DNA of 64,000 bases from Paractinoplanes ferrugineus (GTDB lineage: Bacteria > Actinomycetota > Actinomycetes > Mycobacteriales > Micromonosporaceae): contig NZ_BOMM01000016.1 in the NCBI RefSeq assembly GCF_016862195.1, positions 62,001-126,000 on the forward strand, given 5' to 3'. The stretch's first letter is position 1. Every line of letters begins with the position of its first letter. Position numbers and translations under genes: made by a program. Below are positions 41,206 to 50,637 of the stretch, piece by piece. The notes under the pieces were generated by a model. The model had not been told where the DNA came from and did no database searches. It was given only the letters and a program-made list of their open reading frames with translations.

Positions 41206-42441
41206 TCAGCGACCGGCCTCGAGAGGCATCGCGGGCCGGAAACGACCCGAGCGACCGTCCGGGATCAGGGCCGGCACCCGGCGCAGCCTGGTCGACAGGA
41301 CCCCGCTGAGCACGACGAAGATCAGGGACAGACCCACCACGGCCGGCCACGAGCCGAGTGACCACGCCGTACCGGAGAGACTCCCGAAGATCGACGAGCC
41401 CGCGTAGTAGCAGCAGAGGTAGAGCGACGCGGCCGGCCCGGCCGGCAGGCCCGCCGCGTGGGCCCGGACCGGGACCCAGCCGCTGGCCACCCCGTGCACG
41501 CAGAAGAAACCGGCGGTCATCACGGCCAGCCCGACCACGACGACCGGCAGGCGGTCGGGCAGGGTCAGCAGCAGGCCGGCCGCGGTGAGCAGGCTGCCGA
41601 ACGGCATCACCGCGCGGCGGCCGAACCGGTCGGCCAGCCGGCCGGACAGGGTCGAGCTGAGCGTGCCGACCGGGTAGACCAGGAACACCGTGCCGGCGGC
41701 GGCCGCGCCCAGCAGGAACGGCGCCGAGGTCAGGCGGAAGCTCATGGCGTTGTAGACGGCCACGAACGCGCCCATCGAGCAGGCACCGACCGCGTACAGC
41801 GAGACGAGTGCCGGATCGGTGAAGGCGCGCACGGTGAAGGCGCCGGACCGGCGGGGGACGAAGTTGCGGGACTGCGGCAGCAGCACCGCCACCACCGCCG
41901 CGCAGAGCAGGCCGAGCAGGGCGACGGCGGCCATCGCCCAGCGCCATCCGAGCAGGTCGGCGACCCCACCGGTGAGCAGGCGGCCGGACATGCCGCCGAG
42001 CGCGGTGCCGCCGATGTACAGACCGGCGGCGCGGGCGTGCGTGTCGGCGTGCAGTTCCTCGCGCAGGTAAGCGGTGGCGACGGCGGGCAGGCCGGCGAGC
42101 GCGATGCCCTGCAGCAGGCGCAGCGCGAGCAGGGCCGGCCAGGTGGGGGCGATCGCGCCGGCCAGGCCGACGACACCGGCGAGCGCCAGGGAGAAATGGA
42201 TCAACCGGGTGCGGCCGATCCGCTCCGAGAGCGGGCCGGCGATCAGCAGCGCGACACCGAGTCCCATCGTGGCGATCGACAGCGACCACGCACTGTGGGC
42301 CGGGCTCACCCCGAACGTGCCGGCGAGCTCGGGCAGCAGCGCCTGGGTGCTGTAGAGCAGCGCGAACGTGGCCACTCCGGCGGCGAACAGAGCAAGGCTG
42401 ACCCGGCGATAACCGGCTTCCCCGGGGCGATATCCACGCAC
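41206..42441 (-). CDS. MFS transporter (YnfM/CynX-like)
   Basis: 411 aa, twelve membrane segments. It has an MFS motif A-like loop GPLSERIGRTRLIHF near residue 70 and a second one GRLADRFGRRAVM near 265. It resembles YnfM-type arabinose/drug exporters. The divergent LysR gene 83 bases away is its probable regulator, a common pairing. A short hydrophilic tail ends the protein. Substrate unknown. Confidence 0.9.
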   Translation of the reverse strand: MRGYRPGEAGYRRVSLALFAAGVATFALLYSTQALLPELAGTFGVSPAHSAWSLSIATMGLGVALLIAGPLSERIGRTRLIHFSLALAGVVGLAGAIAPTWPALLALRLLQGIALAGLPAVATAYLREELHADTHARAAGLYIGGTALGGMSGRLLTGGVADLLGWRWAMAAVALLGLLCAAVVAVLLPQSRNFVPRRSGAFTVRAFTDPALVSLYAVGACSMGAFVAVYNAMSFRLTSAPFLLGAAAAGTVFLVYPVGTLSSTLSGRLADRFGRRAVMPFGSLLTAAGLLLTLPDRLPVVVVGLAVMTAGFFCVHGVASGWVPVRAHAAGLPAGPAASLYLCCYYAGSSIFGSLSGTAWSLGSWPAVVGLSLIFVVLSGVLSTRLRRVPALIPDGRSGRFRPAMPLEAGR

Positions 42442-42524
42442 CCGCCCACCCTGCGCCGCCTTTCTTCATGCGGCTAATGCATCAGAAGCTTCAATCGCAT
42501 GTGTACGGCGTATGATGCCTGCTC

Positions 42525-43400
42525 GTGCAGATCGAAGACCTCCGCAGCCTGCTGGTCCTGGGTGAGCACCGACACGTGACCGAGGCCGCCGCCGTCCTGC
42601 ACACCAGCCAGCCGACCCTGTCCCGGCTGCTCGCCCGCCTCGAGGCGGAACTGGGCGCCCGCCTGTTCGAGCGGGACGCCACGGGGGTGCACCCCAACCC
42701 GCTCGGCGAGCTGACGCTCGAGGCCGCCCGCGAGATCGTCGACCGGCACGACCGGCTACGCCGCGACCTGGCGAGCGTGCTCGATCCCGAGGCGGGCACG
42801 GTGCGGCTCGCGTTCCTCGACTCGATGTCCACCTCGCTGGTGCCGCGCATGCTGCACGACGTGCGCCGGCAGGCCCCACGGCTGCGGGTCGAGCTGCGCC
42901 AGGAACCGAGCCACGTGATCCTCGAGGACCTCACCACCGGGGCCGCCGAGCTGGCCCTGACCTCCCCGCGACCCGACGGCTCGTACGGCTGGCTGGAGAT
43001 GCAGCGGCAGCGCCTCGCGCTCATCGTCCCGGCCGGCCATCGGCTGGCCGGCCGCACGTCGGCGCGCCTCGCCGACGTGGCCGGCGAGGACTTCGTGACG
43101 GTGCCCCCGGGCTTCGGGTTCCGCGCCCAGGTCGAGGAGCTGTTCGCGGCGGCCGGGGCGGCGCTGCGGGTGGCGTTCGAGATCGGTGACCTCGGCACGG
43201 TCGAGGGTCTGGTCGGTGCGGGCCTCGGGGTGGCGCTGGTGCCGGAGCAGTTCGCCGGCGCCACCGGTACGGTCGGGATCCCGCTGCGGGCACCCGGTGC
43301 CGAGCGGATCGTCGGCCTGACCTGGCGCACCGACCGCCGCCTGGCCCCGCCGGCCGAACGCTTCCGGCAGTGGGTCGAGGCGGCCGGCCCCTACGACTGA
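42525..43400 (+). CDS. LysR-family regulator
   Basis: 291 aa. N-terminal winged helix: QIEDLRSLLVLGEHRHVTEA, AAVLHTSQPTLSRLLARLE, LFERDATGVHPNPLG. The C-terminal periplasmic-binding-like effector domain starts near residue 88 (GTVRLAFLDSMSTSLVPRML). It likely controls the divergent MFS transporter. TATGAT at 42511-42516 is eight bases before the GTG, pointing to a leaderless message. Confidence 0.92.
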   Translation: MQIEDLRSLLVLGEHRHVTEAAAVLHTSQPTLSRLLARLEAELGARLFERDATGVHPNPLGELTLEAAREIVDRHDRLRRDLASVLDPEAGTVRLAFLDSMSTSLVPRMLHDVRRQAPRLRVELRQEPSHVILEDLTTGAAELALTSPRPDGSYGWLEMQRQRLALIVPAGHRLAGRTSARLADVAGEDFVTVPPGFGFRAQVEELFAAAGAALRVAFEIGDLGTVEGLVGAGLGVALVPEQFAGATGTVGIPLRAPGAERIVGLTWRTDRRLAPPAERFRQWVEAAGPYD

Positions 43401-43421
43401 CCCGCCGCGACCCGCCCGGCC

Positions 43422-43446
43422 GGCTGGTCCGGCCGACGTACCAGCC
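43422..43446. promoter_or_regulatory. Inverted repeat before the TetR gene
   Basis: GGCTGGT (43422-43428) and ACCAGCC (43440-43446) are inverted with an 11-base spacer, and GCCGACGTA is repeated directly here. It lies 31 bases before the TetR start and may be an autoregulatory operator. Confidence 0.4.
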
Positions 43447-43476
43447 AGCCGACGTATGAGAAGGAAGGCCGATCCG

Positions 43477-44079
43477 GTGCCCAAGCGCGTGGACCATGAG
43501 GAGCGCCGCCGGCAGCTCGCGGAGGCGGTCTGGCGCATCGCCGCCACCCGGGGGCTGCCGGCCGCCACGATGCGCGAGGTCGCGGCCGAGGCCGGCGTGT
43601 CGATGCGCCTGGTGCAGTACTACTTCACCACCAAGGAACGCCTGATCGTCTACGCGTTCGAGGAGGTGGCGGCGGCGGCCGGGCGGCGCATGCGGGCCCG
43701 CTTCGCGGCCCTGGGCCGCACCCCGACACCGGTCGAGGTGGTGCGCACCGTCCTGCTCGAGGTGATGCCGTACGACGAGGAGAGTCACCTGCTGTCGCGG
43801 GTGCACGCCGCCTACTACGCGGCGGCGCTGACCGACCCGGCCCTCGCCTCGGCGGCGGCGCGGAACCCGCAGGACTCCCTGGAGAACGTCATCGCCCGGC
43901 AGTTACGCGCGGGACAACAGGCCGGCCGGGTCTCCCCCGGCATCGACCCCGACCTGGAGGCCCGCACCCTCGCCGCGCTGGGCGCCGGGCTGGCCTCGAC
44001 CATCCACGTCGGGGTGCGCACCCCCGAGGAGGCGGCGGCCGTCGTCGACTACCAGATCCGCCGTCTCTTCGGCGAGTAG
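43477..44079 (+). CDS. TetR-family regulator (BetI-like)
   Basis: 200 aa. The HTH is clear: RRRQLAEAVWRIAATRGLPA, ATMREVAAEAGVSMRLVQYY, FTTKERLI. The C-terminal ligand domain is of the BetI/TetR_C_6 kind (AARNPQDSLENVIARQLRAG). The GTG at 43477 is preferred because GAAGGAAGG lies about eight bases upstream; an ATG at 43456 has no such site. The regulated gene is not obvious, since the next gene is convergent. Confidence 0.88.
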   Translation: MPKRVDHEERRRQLAEAVWRIAATRGLPAATMREVAAEAGVSMRLVQYYFTTKERLIVYAFEEVAAAAGRRMRARFAALGRTPTPVEVVRTVLLEVMPYDEESHLLSRVHAAYYAAALTDPALASAAARNPQDSLENVIARQLRAGQQAGRVSPGIDPDLEARTLAALGAGLASTIHVGVRTPEEAAAVVDYQIRRLFGE

Positions 44080-44089
44080 CACCGCCGGG

Positions 44090-45724
44090 TCACACCCGGA
44101 ACGTGGCGACCAGACCGCTCAGCTCGGCCGACATGCGGGCCAGGTCGGCGGTCGCCTCCTGGGTCTCGATGACGCCGTGGCTGGTCGTCCGGGCCGCGTC
44201 GGCGACACCGGTGATGTTCTGCGCGATCTCGTTGGTGCCGCCGGCCGCCTCGGCCACGCTGCGGTTCATCTCGGCCGTCGTGGCGGTCTGCTCCTCGACC
44301 GCCGAGGCGATGGTCGTCTGGAAGTCGCTGATCCGCTCGATCACCAGCGAGATCTCCTCGATGGCGGCGACCGCCCCGCTGGTGTCCGCCTGGATCGCCT
44401 CGACCCGGCGGGAGATGTCCTCGGTCGCCTTGGCGGTCTCCTGGGCCAGATCCTTGACCTCGCTGGCCACCACGGCGAAGCCCTTGCCGGCCTCCCCGGC
44501 GCGGGCCGCCTCGATGGTGGCGTTCAGGGCCAGCAGGTTCGTCTGCTCGGCGATCGCGGTGATGGTCTTGATGACGTTGCCGATCTCGGCCGACGAGTCA
44601 CCGAGCTTGCTCATCGTGGCCGACGTGGCGGCGGTGACACTGACCGCCTCGAACGCCACCCGGGCGGCCTCGGCGGCGTTCTGCGAGATCTCCCGGATCG
44701 ACGCACCCATCTGCTCGCTGCCCGCCGACACCGTGTCGACGCTGCGCGAGACCTCCTCGGCCGCCGCCGACACCGCCAGCGCCTGCGCCGACGTCTGCTC
44801 GGCCGAGGCGGCGATCTGCCCGGCGGTGCTGGTCATCCGCTCGGACGCGCCGGCCAGCGAGGCGGCCGACCCCTCGATGGTGGTGATGGTCCGCCGGAGC
44901 CGGGCCATCGCGGTGTCCAGCGAGTGCGCCATCCGGCCGGGTTCGTCGCGGGTGTCCAGGCCGGTGGTCCGGGTCAGGTCGCCGTCGGCGAGACCGTCGC
45001 ACACGTACGTCACCTTGGTCAGCGACGCCACGATCTTGCGGGTGACCAGCAGGGCGATCGCCATGGCCAGCACCAGCCCGACGGACAGGGTGACGATCTC
45101 CAGGGTACGGCTGTTCTTGTAGCGTGACTTCGCGGCGGCGGCGTTGCTGGCCGCGTCCGTGGTCTCCGCCTCGTCCAGCTTGGTGAACGCCGCGTAGAGC
45201 TCGGTGAGGACCGGCAGCGTCTCGTTCTTGCGGATCGTGGCCCAGCCACGCAGGTCGTTGCGCTGACCGGCGGGGAGCAGCCGGGTGTTGACCAGATTCG
45301 TGTAAGTGTCCCAGAGTCCCTGCACCCGGTCGATGAGCGCGGTCTCGGCGGCCGGCGTGCTCCCCCGGTACAACTTCATCACCGCGGCGAAGTTGGCCAT
45401 GTCGGTCGCCACGTCGCTGGTGAACTGCCGGGTCGTCTCCGGGGTCAGCGACAGCGCCTGGTTGGCGGCGTCCGAGCGGGTCTGCGTCGCCCAGTACCGG
45501 ATCTGACCGACCGACTTGATGCTCGAGACGTTGCTCTTGTAGATCAGCTGAGCCGACTCGCTGGTCCTGCTCAGCGCGACCAGCCCGGCGATCCCCACGA
45601 TCAGCGCGACCAGCGCCGCCGTGGCGACGGCGAGCAGCACCTTGACGTTGACGCTCAGATCGGCGAACGAGACCCGGCGCGGCCGGGCCGCGATGCTCGT
45701 CCCGCCGATGACCACCGTGCTCAT
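44090..45724 (-). CDS. Methyl-accepting chemotaxis protein
   Basis: 544 aa. Two membrane segments (about 28-52 and 212-232) flank a ~155-residue extracytoplasmic four-helix sensor ([20 protein letters not shown]...). HAMP and the long coiled-coil signalling domain follow. The highly conserved hairpin tip [20 protein letters not shown] is intact, with [19 protein letters not shown] after it. The protein relays ligand binding to CheA/CheW. No che genes lie in the window, so this is a remote MCP; motile zoospores of Actinoplanes-type organisms use many of these. Confidence 0.94.
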   Translation of the reverse strand: MSTVVIGGTSIAARPRRVSFADLSVNVKVLLAVATAALVALIVGIAGLVALSRTSESAQLIYKSNVSSIKSVGQIRYWATQTRSDAANQALSLTPETTRQFTSDVATDMANFAAVMKLYRGSTPAAETALIDRVQGLWDTYTNLVNTRLLPAGQRNDLRGWATIRKNETLPVLTELYAAFTKLDEAETTDAASNAAAAKSRYKNSRTLEIVTLSVGLVLAMAIALLVTRKIVASLTKVTYVCDGLADGDLTRTTGLDTRDEPGRMAHSLDTAMARLRRTITTIEGSAASLAGASERMTSTAGQIAASAEQTSAQALAVSAAAEEVSRSVDTVSAGSEQMGASIREISQNAAEAARVAFEAVSVTAATSATMSKLGDSSAEIGNVIKTITAIAEQTNLLALNATIEAARAGEAGKGFAVVASEVKDLAQETAKATEDISRRVEAIQADTSGAVAAIEEISLVIERISDFQTTIASAVEEQTATTAEMNRSVAEAAGGTNEIAQNITGVADAARTTSHGVIETQEATADLARMSAELSGLVATFRV

Positions 45725-45902
45725 GACGGTCCCCTACCGCGCATGTCCTCACTATGCGATCAGTCGCCGGGCCCGGGGTGGCGATCGGGGATTTCCGCCG
45801 GGTTCCGACGCGGGTTCGGTAACGGAGTGAAAGGGGAGAACACGTGAGCACGTCACGGACTGTCGACCTCGCCGGCCACCGCGCGGAGAACGTGGCGGCG
45901 CG

Positions 45903-48509
45903 TCACCGCCGATGGTGTGGCAGGTCGCCGTGCTCCTCCAGCAGGGCTTCGAAATGCTCGGCCGGCATCGGCCGGCCCAGCAGCTCACCCTGGGCGAACC
46001 GGCAGCCGGCCGCCTGGACGGTGTCCAGGTCGGCCGGTGTCTGCAGGCCGAGCGCGATGACCTCCATGCCGAAGCGCCGGCCGAGCGTCACCGCCACGTC
46101 CATCACCCCGGACATCTCACCGTCGATCTTCAGCAAGTCGATCGGGAGGACGCGCAGCCGGCTCAGCGAGGTCGGGCCGGTGCCGAAGTCGTCGATCGCG
46201 GTGCGGACCCCCTGCACCCGCAGCCGGCCCAGTTGCGCGGCCACCTCCTCGACCGCGGGCCGGTGCGCGGCTTCCCCGCGTACGTCGAGAAGGTGTTGCT
46301 CGGAGATCTCCACGACCAGGGCCGAGTGGGGCAGGCCGTGATTGTCGAGGGCGGTGTGCAGGCTCGCCTGGAAGGCCGGGTCGACCAGCTCGCGGGGGCG
46401 TACGTTGACCGCCAGCCAGAGCGAGTCGTGCAGCTGCCGCCACTCGGCCAGCACCCGGCAGGAGCGGTGCAGCAGCCAGTGCCCGAGGTCGCCGAGCAGG
46501 CCCAGCTCCTCGGCCAGCGGCAGCAGTTCGGCGGCCGGCACCGCCCCGAGCGTGCCGTGCCGCCAGGACGGCAGCACCTCGGTGCCGACGACGTGGCCGG
46601 TGGTGAGGTCGACGATCGGCTGGTAGCTCAGGTTGATTTCGCCGCGGTCCAGCGCGCCCGGCAGGTCCTGCTCCAGTGTGGAACGGCGCAGCAGCCGGGA
46701 CTCCATCTCGGCGTCGTACCACTCGACCGAGCCCGGTGGGCCGGAGCGCACCGACCGCAACGCCAGCGAGGCCCGGCGGATGACCTCGGCGATGCCGTGC
46801 TCGCCGGTGACGTCGGCAAGGCCGGCGCGGGCCGACAGGTGCGCCACCGTGCCCGCCGCCGGGTAGGGCGCCGACAGCGCGTTGACCAGCTGACCGGAGA
46901 GCAACTGGGCGCGCACGGCACCGGAGTGGGTGAGGATGGCGAGGCGGTGCTCGCCGACCCGGGCGGTCACGTCGGCGTCGGCGACCCCGGTCCGCAACCG
47001 GCGGGCGGCCTCCACCAGCACCACCTCGGCGAGGTCGCGGCCGTGCACGTCACCGATGGCGGTCAGGCCGCTGAGCTCGACGACGATCATCGCGCCGGCG
47101 TCCGGGATCAGCTCCGCCGCGCGCAGCAGGCCCTCGTGGTTGACCAGGCCGGTCTGCCGGTCGAGATGGGTGTCCTGACGGAGCGCCTGCTCGAGATCGC
47201 GCAGGTTGGTGACGTCGCGGATGTGCACGACGAGGGTGTGGCCGGGTTCGGCGGGATCGGTGCCGCCGGCGGTCCATTCGGTCTCCCGCCAGTCGCCGAA
47301 GCCGTCGCGGATCTTGACGGATTTCCCGTCGTGCCCGTTGCGCAACATCTGCTCGGCCAGGAAGGCGTGGACCTCGTCGACCTGCTCCGGGTGGATCAAG
47401 GCGGACACCGGGCGGCCCAGGACATCCTGATCGGAGAGTGCGAAGTGGCGGGCGGCCGCCGCCGACTGCCACCGCACAGCCAGGTTGGCGTCGAGGACCA
47501 TGGCCACGTCGGCCGACCCGAACATCAGGCTACGCAGGCGGTTGCCCTGGTCGGTGAGGTGCCCGGCGTGCCGGCGCAGGGCCATCGCGGACACCCACTC
47601 GCGGGCCGCGACGGCGGCCACCGCCACCGTGCCCAGCATGATCGATGCCTCGTCCACGCCCCGGCCGTTCATCAGGTGATAGACGGTGACCAGCGCCGAG
47701 CCCAGGATCAGGACCGCCAGCAGCGGGAAACTGCCGGACGGCTCGCTGCCCGGCGACGGCACCGTCCCGACGTCCGGCGAGATCCGCACCGAGCCGTGCC
47801 ACAGGGCCACGGCCGCCACGTTTATCGCGACGGCCGCGGCCACGGCGGCGATCGCCGCGTTCGGCTCGCCGTGGAAGTCGGCCGCCACGACCAGGGCGGT
47901 CAGCCCCGCCAGCGAGAGCGACGCGGCCGGTCCGCACCACTGCAGCGCGGCGCGGTCCCGGATCGCGTGCACGCCGGCGACGGCCGCCGTGGCGACCGCG
48001 GCCGACCCAAAGATCAGCGCGGTGATCGACGCGCCGAGCCGGGGGCCGGCACTGAACAGCGGCAGCCATGACGCGAACATCAGGCAGGCGGTCACGCCCA
48101 GCACGTCGAGCCCGAACCGCAGGCGGGCCAGGGTGTCGCGGCGTTGCGCCGGGCGCAGGATCGCCGGCAGCACCAGCGCCGCCACGAAGAACAGGCTGAC
48201 CAGCGGGATCTCGGCGGCCAGCGGGACGCCGCCGGCCACCCGGGTGTGCGGCGCGAACAGCGCCGCGAAGCCGCTGCCGGCACCGGCGAGCGCGGTCAGC
48301 CCGACGCCACCGGCCAGCGCGAGGGCGCGCAGCCTCGGCCCGGCCGAGCGGCCCGAGACGGCGGCGCGCGCCATGATCGCCGCGGTCACCCCGGCCCCGG
48401 CGATCATGAAGCCGGCCACGGCGGCCGGCGGGAGCAGCACCAGCCCGGCCGCGCACAACAGAACCGGCGCGGCGATCAGCACCGCGCGGGAAAGGGGTCC
48501 GGCTGCCAT
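45903..48509 (-). CDS. Membrane PAS-GGDEF-EAL protein with degenerate sites
   Basis: 868 aa. About nine membrane segments (residues 1-320), a PAS domain (about 335-445: MFGSADVAMVLDANLAVRWQ), a GGDEF-like domain and an EAL-like domain. The GGDEF signature is replaced by VGEHRLAI, so cyclase activity is unlikely. In EAL the motif reads TEVLPSWRHG. NVRPREL, EISEQ, DDFGTGPTSL, LLKIDGE and QGELLGRP keep part of the site, but the usual EGVET is ALGLQTPAD, which removes a catalytic/metal Glu. It is probably a c-di-GMP sensor or scaffold and not an enzyme. The 178-base gap to the MCP gene contains no convincing gene. Confidence 0.85.
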   Translation of the reverse strand: MAAGPLSRAVLIAAPVLLCAAGLVLLPPAAVAGFMIAGAGVTAAIMARAAVSGRSAGPRLRALALAGGVGLTALAGAGSGFAALFAPHTRVAGGVPLAAEIPLVSLFFVAALVLPAILRPAQRRDTLARLRFGLDVLGVTACLMFASWLPLFSAGPRLGASITALIFGSAAVATAAVAGVHAIRDRAALQWCGPAASLSLAGLTALVVAADFHGEPNAAIAAVAAAVAINVAAVALWHGSVRISPDVGTVPSPGSEPSGSFPLLAVLILGSALVTVYHLMNGRGVDEASIMLGTVAVAAVAAREWVSAMALRRHAGHLTDQGNRLRSLMFGSADVAMVLDANLAVRWQSAAAARHFALSDQDVLGRPVSALIHPEQVDEVHAFLAEQMLRNGHDGKSVKIRDGFGDWRETEWTAGGTDPAEPGHTLVVHIRDVTNLRDLEQALRQDTHLDRQTGLVNHEGLLRAAELIPDAGAMIVVELSGLTAIGDVHGRDLAEVVLVEAARRLRTGVADADVTARVGEHRLAILTHSGAVRAQLLSGQLVNALSAPYPAAGTVAHLSARAGLADVTGEHGIAEVIRRASLALRSVRSGPPGSVEWYDAEMESRLLRRSTLEQDLPGALDRGEINLSYQPIVDLTTGHVVGTEVLPSWRHGTLGAVPAAELLPLAEELGLLGDLGHWLLHRSCRVLAEWRQLHDSLWLAVNVRPRELVDPAFQASLHTALDNHGLPHSALVVEISEQHLLDVRGEAAHRPAVEEVAAQLGRLRVQGVRTAIDDFGTGPTSLSRLRVLPIDLLKIDGEMSGVMDVAVTLGRRFGMEVIALGLQTPADLDTVQAAGCRFAQGELLGRPMPAEHFEALLEEHGDLPHHRR

Positions 48510-48706
48510 CGATGTCGTCCCGGAAATGCGAGGGGAAAGGGGGGCACTTTCATGTCCGACGTGTGGGTAAACGACGGACCGCGGCCTCGGTTACGGCCGT
48601 CGCGCGATCTGTCGAATCCTTCCACCGGCGCACGCTCGCCCGCATCGACGAAACGGTCGTTGCCCGGGCCGCTTGGTCTGCGGTAAACGGGGGTAATCAG
48701 AGGAAC

Positions 48707-48901
48707 ATGATTCCGAACCTGATTCGACGCTTCGTCATCATGGCCGTGGCCGTTCCGGTGGCGATCGCCGGTGCTCGCAAGCTCAGTGACGTGGTGGAGT
48801 CGCGGCGCGGCCCCAACCGGGCGTCCCGTCTGCTCCGCCAGGGTGCCGACACGCTGCAGGGCTTCCGCAAGCCGAAGCGCCGCCGCTTCTCCTTCCGCTG
48901 A
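48707..48901 (+). CDS. 64-aa small membrane protein
   Basis: AGAGGA lies four bases before the ATG. The product has one membrane segment (FVIMAVAVPVAIAGARKL) and a very basic C-terminus (GFRKPKRRRFSFR), giving a positive-inside topology. No family recognised. The upstream 197 bases to the divergent GGDEF-EAL gene contain GGTAAACG twice (from 48566 and 48682), possibly promoter elements for a shared sigma factor. Confidence 0.6.
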   Translation: MIPNLIRRFVIMAVAVPVAIAGARKLSDVVESRRGPNRASRLLRQGADTLQGFRKPKRRRFSFR

Positions 48902-48913
48902 GCCGTCGCCGGG

Positions 48914-49588
48914 TCATCCCCGGGTGGCCGCGCGCACATGCGCGTCGATCAGGGCCGCGCACCGCTCGCCCGCCGTGGTGAGCACGTTGTGCGCGGCCTG
49001 CGGCACGGTGACCGACACGCCGCCGGTCGTCGCCGCCACGGCCGCCCGCCACCGGACCGGCGCGACCGGGTCCAGCGCCCCGCCGAGAACCAGCGGTGCC
49101 ACCGGCCGGCGGCGCAGGTCACGCTCCACCTCCTTGCGTACGGAATGACCGACCGTCGCCCACACCCGCCAAGGTTTCGCGTCGGCCACGTCCCGGGCCA
49201 GCACGGTCGCCTGCCACGCCGGCTCGAACGGCAGGTCGGCCAGCCGGCGGCGGACCAGTCGCGCCCGGCCGCGGGCCCGCGGATCACAGGTCGGCCCGGC
49301 GAGCACGAGCGCCCCCGTGAGCTCCGGGCGCAGCACCGCCAGCCGGGCCACCACCCGCGCCCCGAACGAGTGCCCGACCAGGCAGACCCGCCGCAGCCCG
49401 CGGGCGTCCAGCCAGTCGGACAGGTACTGGGCGTGCTGGTGCACGCCGTACGCGATCGGTGGTTTTCGGCTGTGCCCGAAACCCGGCAGGTCCGGCACGA
49501 GGACCGGGAAGCGCGCGGCCGGCGGCCGGGCGGTCGGCAGCAGATAGCGGTGCGAGACGGCCAGGCCGTGCACCATCACCACGTTCAT
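48914..49588 (-). CDS. Alpha/beta hydrolase
   Basis: 224 aa. VVMVHGLAVSHRYLLPTARP start (oxyanion HG), PDLPGFGHSRKP, the nucleophile elbow VGHSFGARVVARLAVLRPE near residue 70, Asp in LVLGGALDPVAPV, and His in VPQAAHNVLTT. The catalytic triad is complete. Substrate unknown. Its ATG overlaps the stop of the CoxS-like gene (ATGA), so it belongs to the same transcript as the two molybdenum-hydroxylase-like subunits. Confidence 0.87.
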   Translation of the reverse strand: MNVVMVHGLAVSHRYLLPTARPPAARFPVLVPDLPGFGHSRKPPIAYGVHQHAQYLSDWLDARGLRRVCLVGHSFGARVVARLAVLRPELTGALVLAGPTCDPRARGRARLVRRRLADLPFEPAWQATVLARDVADAKPWRVWATVGHSVRKEVERDLRRRPVAPLVLGGALDPVAPVRWRAAVAATTGGVSVTVPQAAHNVLTTAGERCAALIDAHVRAATRG

Positions 49589-49791
49589 CCGGGAATGCCG
49601 ATCGGCCGGTCGGCACCCTGCACGGCAAGCATCAGGCAGGCGTGCACCGGCTCCCCGGCGACCACCACGGTGCAGGCCCCGCAGCTGCCGTCGGCGCAGG
49701 CGGGGCCGAGGCCGAGCACGTCGGCCAGGGTGTGCGGCGGGTCGGCGTCGACGCGGCGGTGCTCGCCGTCGACGACCAGGGTGATCCACAT
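49585..49791 (-). CDS. Truncated CoxS-like [2Fe-2S] protein
   Basis: 68 aa. The plant-ferredoxin-type cluster motif of molybdenum-hydroxylase small subunits is complete: C32-x4-C37-x2-C40-x11-C52 (CADGSCGACTVVVAGEPVHAC). The usual ~80-residue helical second half with another four Cys is absent; the frame stops at GIPG. It could carry one cluster and pass electrons to or from the FAD subunit next door, or be a decaying gene. Three bases separate it from the CoxM-like gene upstream. Confidence 0.82.
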   Translation of the reverse strand: MWITLVVDGEHRRVDADPPHTLADVLGLGPACADGSCGACTVVVAGEPVHACLMLAVQGADRPIGIPG

Positions 49792-49794
49792 CCG

Positions 49795-50637
49795 TCAGCA
49801 CCCTTCCCGGGCCTGGGTGAGCGCCCGGCGGGTCAGCCGCCACGTGGCCCGTTCCCGCCGCCGCCGGTCGGCCGGGGCGATCCTGCCGAAGTCGGCGTCG
49901 ATGCAGGCGGCCGCCTCGGCCGCGGCGTTGACCGCGGCGTCCGAGAAGGACGTGCCGAGCAGCGACCGTTCGGCCGCGCGGGCGCACACCGGGCGCGGCC
50001 CGGCGTTCACCAGCCCGATGGTGGCGGCGGTGATCAGGCCGTCGGTCATCGTCACGGCCACGATCGCGGCGGCCTCCGGGTAGATCCCCGGACCGGACCG
50101 GTCCTCGGCGTAGCCCACCCCGGTGCCCGGCGGCAGGGTCGGCAGCCGGGCCTCGGTCAGCAGTTCCTCCGGTCGGCGCACGGTCGCGAACGGTCCGGTG
50201 TAGAACCGGTCGGCCGGCACGGTCCGGCACCCGTCCGGACCGCTCAGCTCGAACCGGGCGCGCAGCGCCACGGCCAGCGCCGGCCACTCCGCCGCCGGAT
50301 GGGCGTAGGCGAGGCTGCCGAGCATGGTGCCCCGCGCCCGGATCGGCGGATGCCCGATGTTGCGGACGACCAGGCGCATCAGCTCGCCGAGCGGGCCGCC
50401 CACCGTCACCGATTCGAACGTGCGGTGCCGCACCAGCGGCGCCACCCGCAGCACCCCGTCCCGCTCGGTCAGCAGATCGAACTCCGCCACCTGGTTGATG
50501 TCGACGACCCGCCGCACCTCGGCGTCGCCCTTGGACAGATCGAGGACGAGACTCTGTCCACCGGCGAGCACGCTGGTGTTGCCGTCGGCGAGAGCGGCCA
50601 GCGCGTCGTCGCGGCAGGTCGCACGGAGATATTCCAA
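49795..50637 (-). CDS. CoxM-like FAD-binding subunit of molybdenum hydroxylase
   Basis: 280 aa from TTG 50637, with GAGGAACGGGG upstream. It matches the FAD-binding medium subunit of CO dehydrogenase/xanthine dehydrogenase: EYLRATCRDDALAALADG, the flavin loop LAGGQSLVLDLSKG near residue 26, and HPPIRARGTMLGSLAYAHPAA near 110. The usual A-x-x-x-x-GGTxxN second loop is changed (GTMLGSLAYA), though this is near to typical. The C-terminal CO_deh_flav_C domain is present. The molybdopterin subunit is missing from this locus. Confidence 0.85.
   Translation of the reverse strand: MEYLRATCRDDALAALADGNTSVLAGGQSLVLDLSKGDAEVRRVVDINQVAEFDLLTERDGVLRVAPLVRHRTFESVTVGGPLGELMRLVVRNIGHPPIRARGTMLGSLAYAHPAAEWPALAVALRARFELSGPDGCRTVPADRFYTGPFATVRRPEELLTEARLPTLPPGTGVGYAEDRSGPGIYPEAAAIVAVTMTDGLITAATIGLVNAGPRPVCARAAERSLLGTSFSDAAVNAAAEAAACIDADFGRIAPADRRRRERATWRLTRRALTQAREGC

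Noticed and set aside
45844..46341. GTG with a good ribosome-binding site (GAAAGGGGA) opening a 165-codon plus frame
   Set aside because: After about 20 codons it runs antisense through the EAL domain of a well-supported gene and becomes compositionally random. It may be a truncated start, but this is not enough for a gene call.
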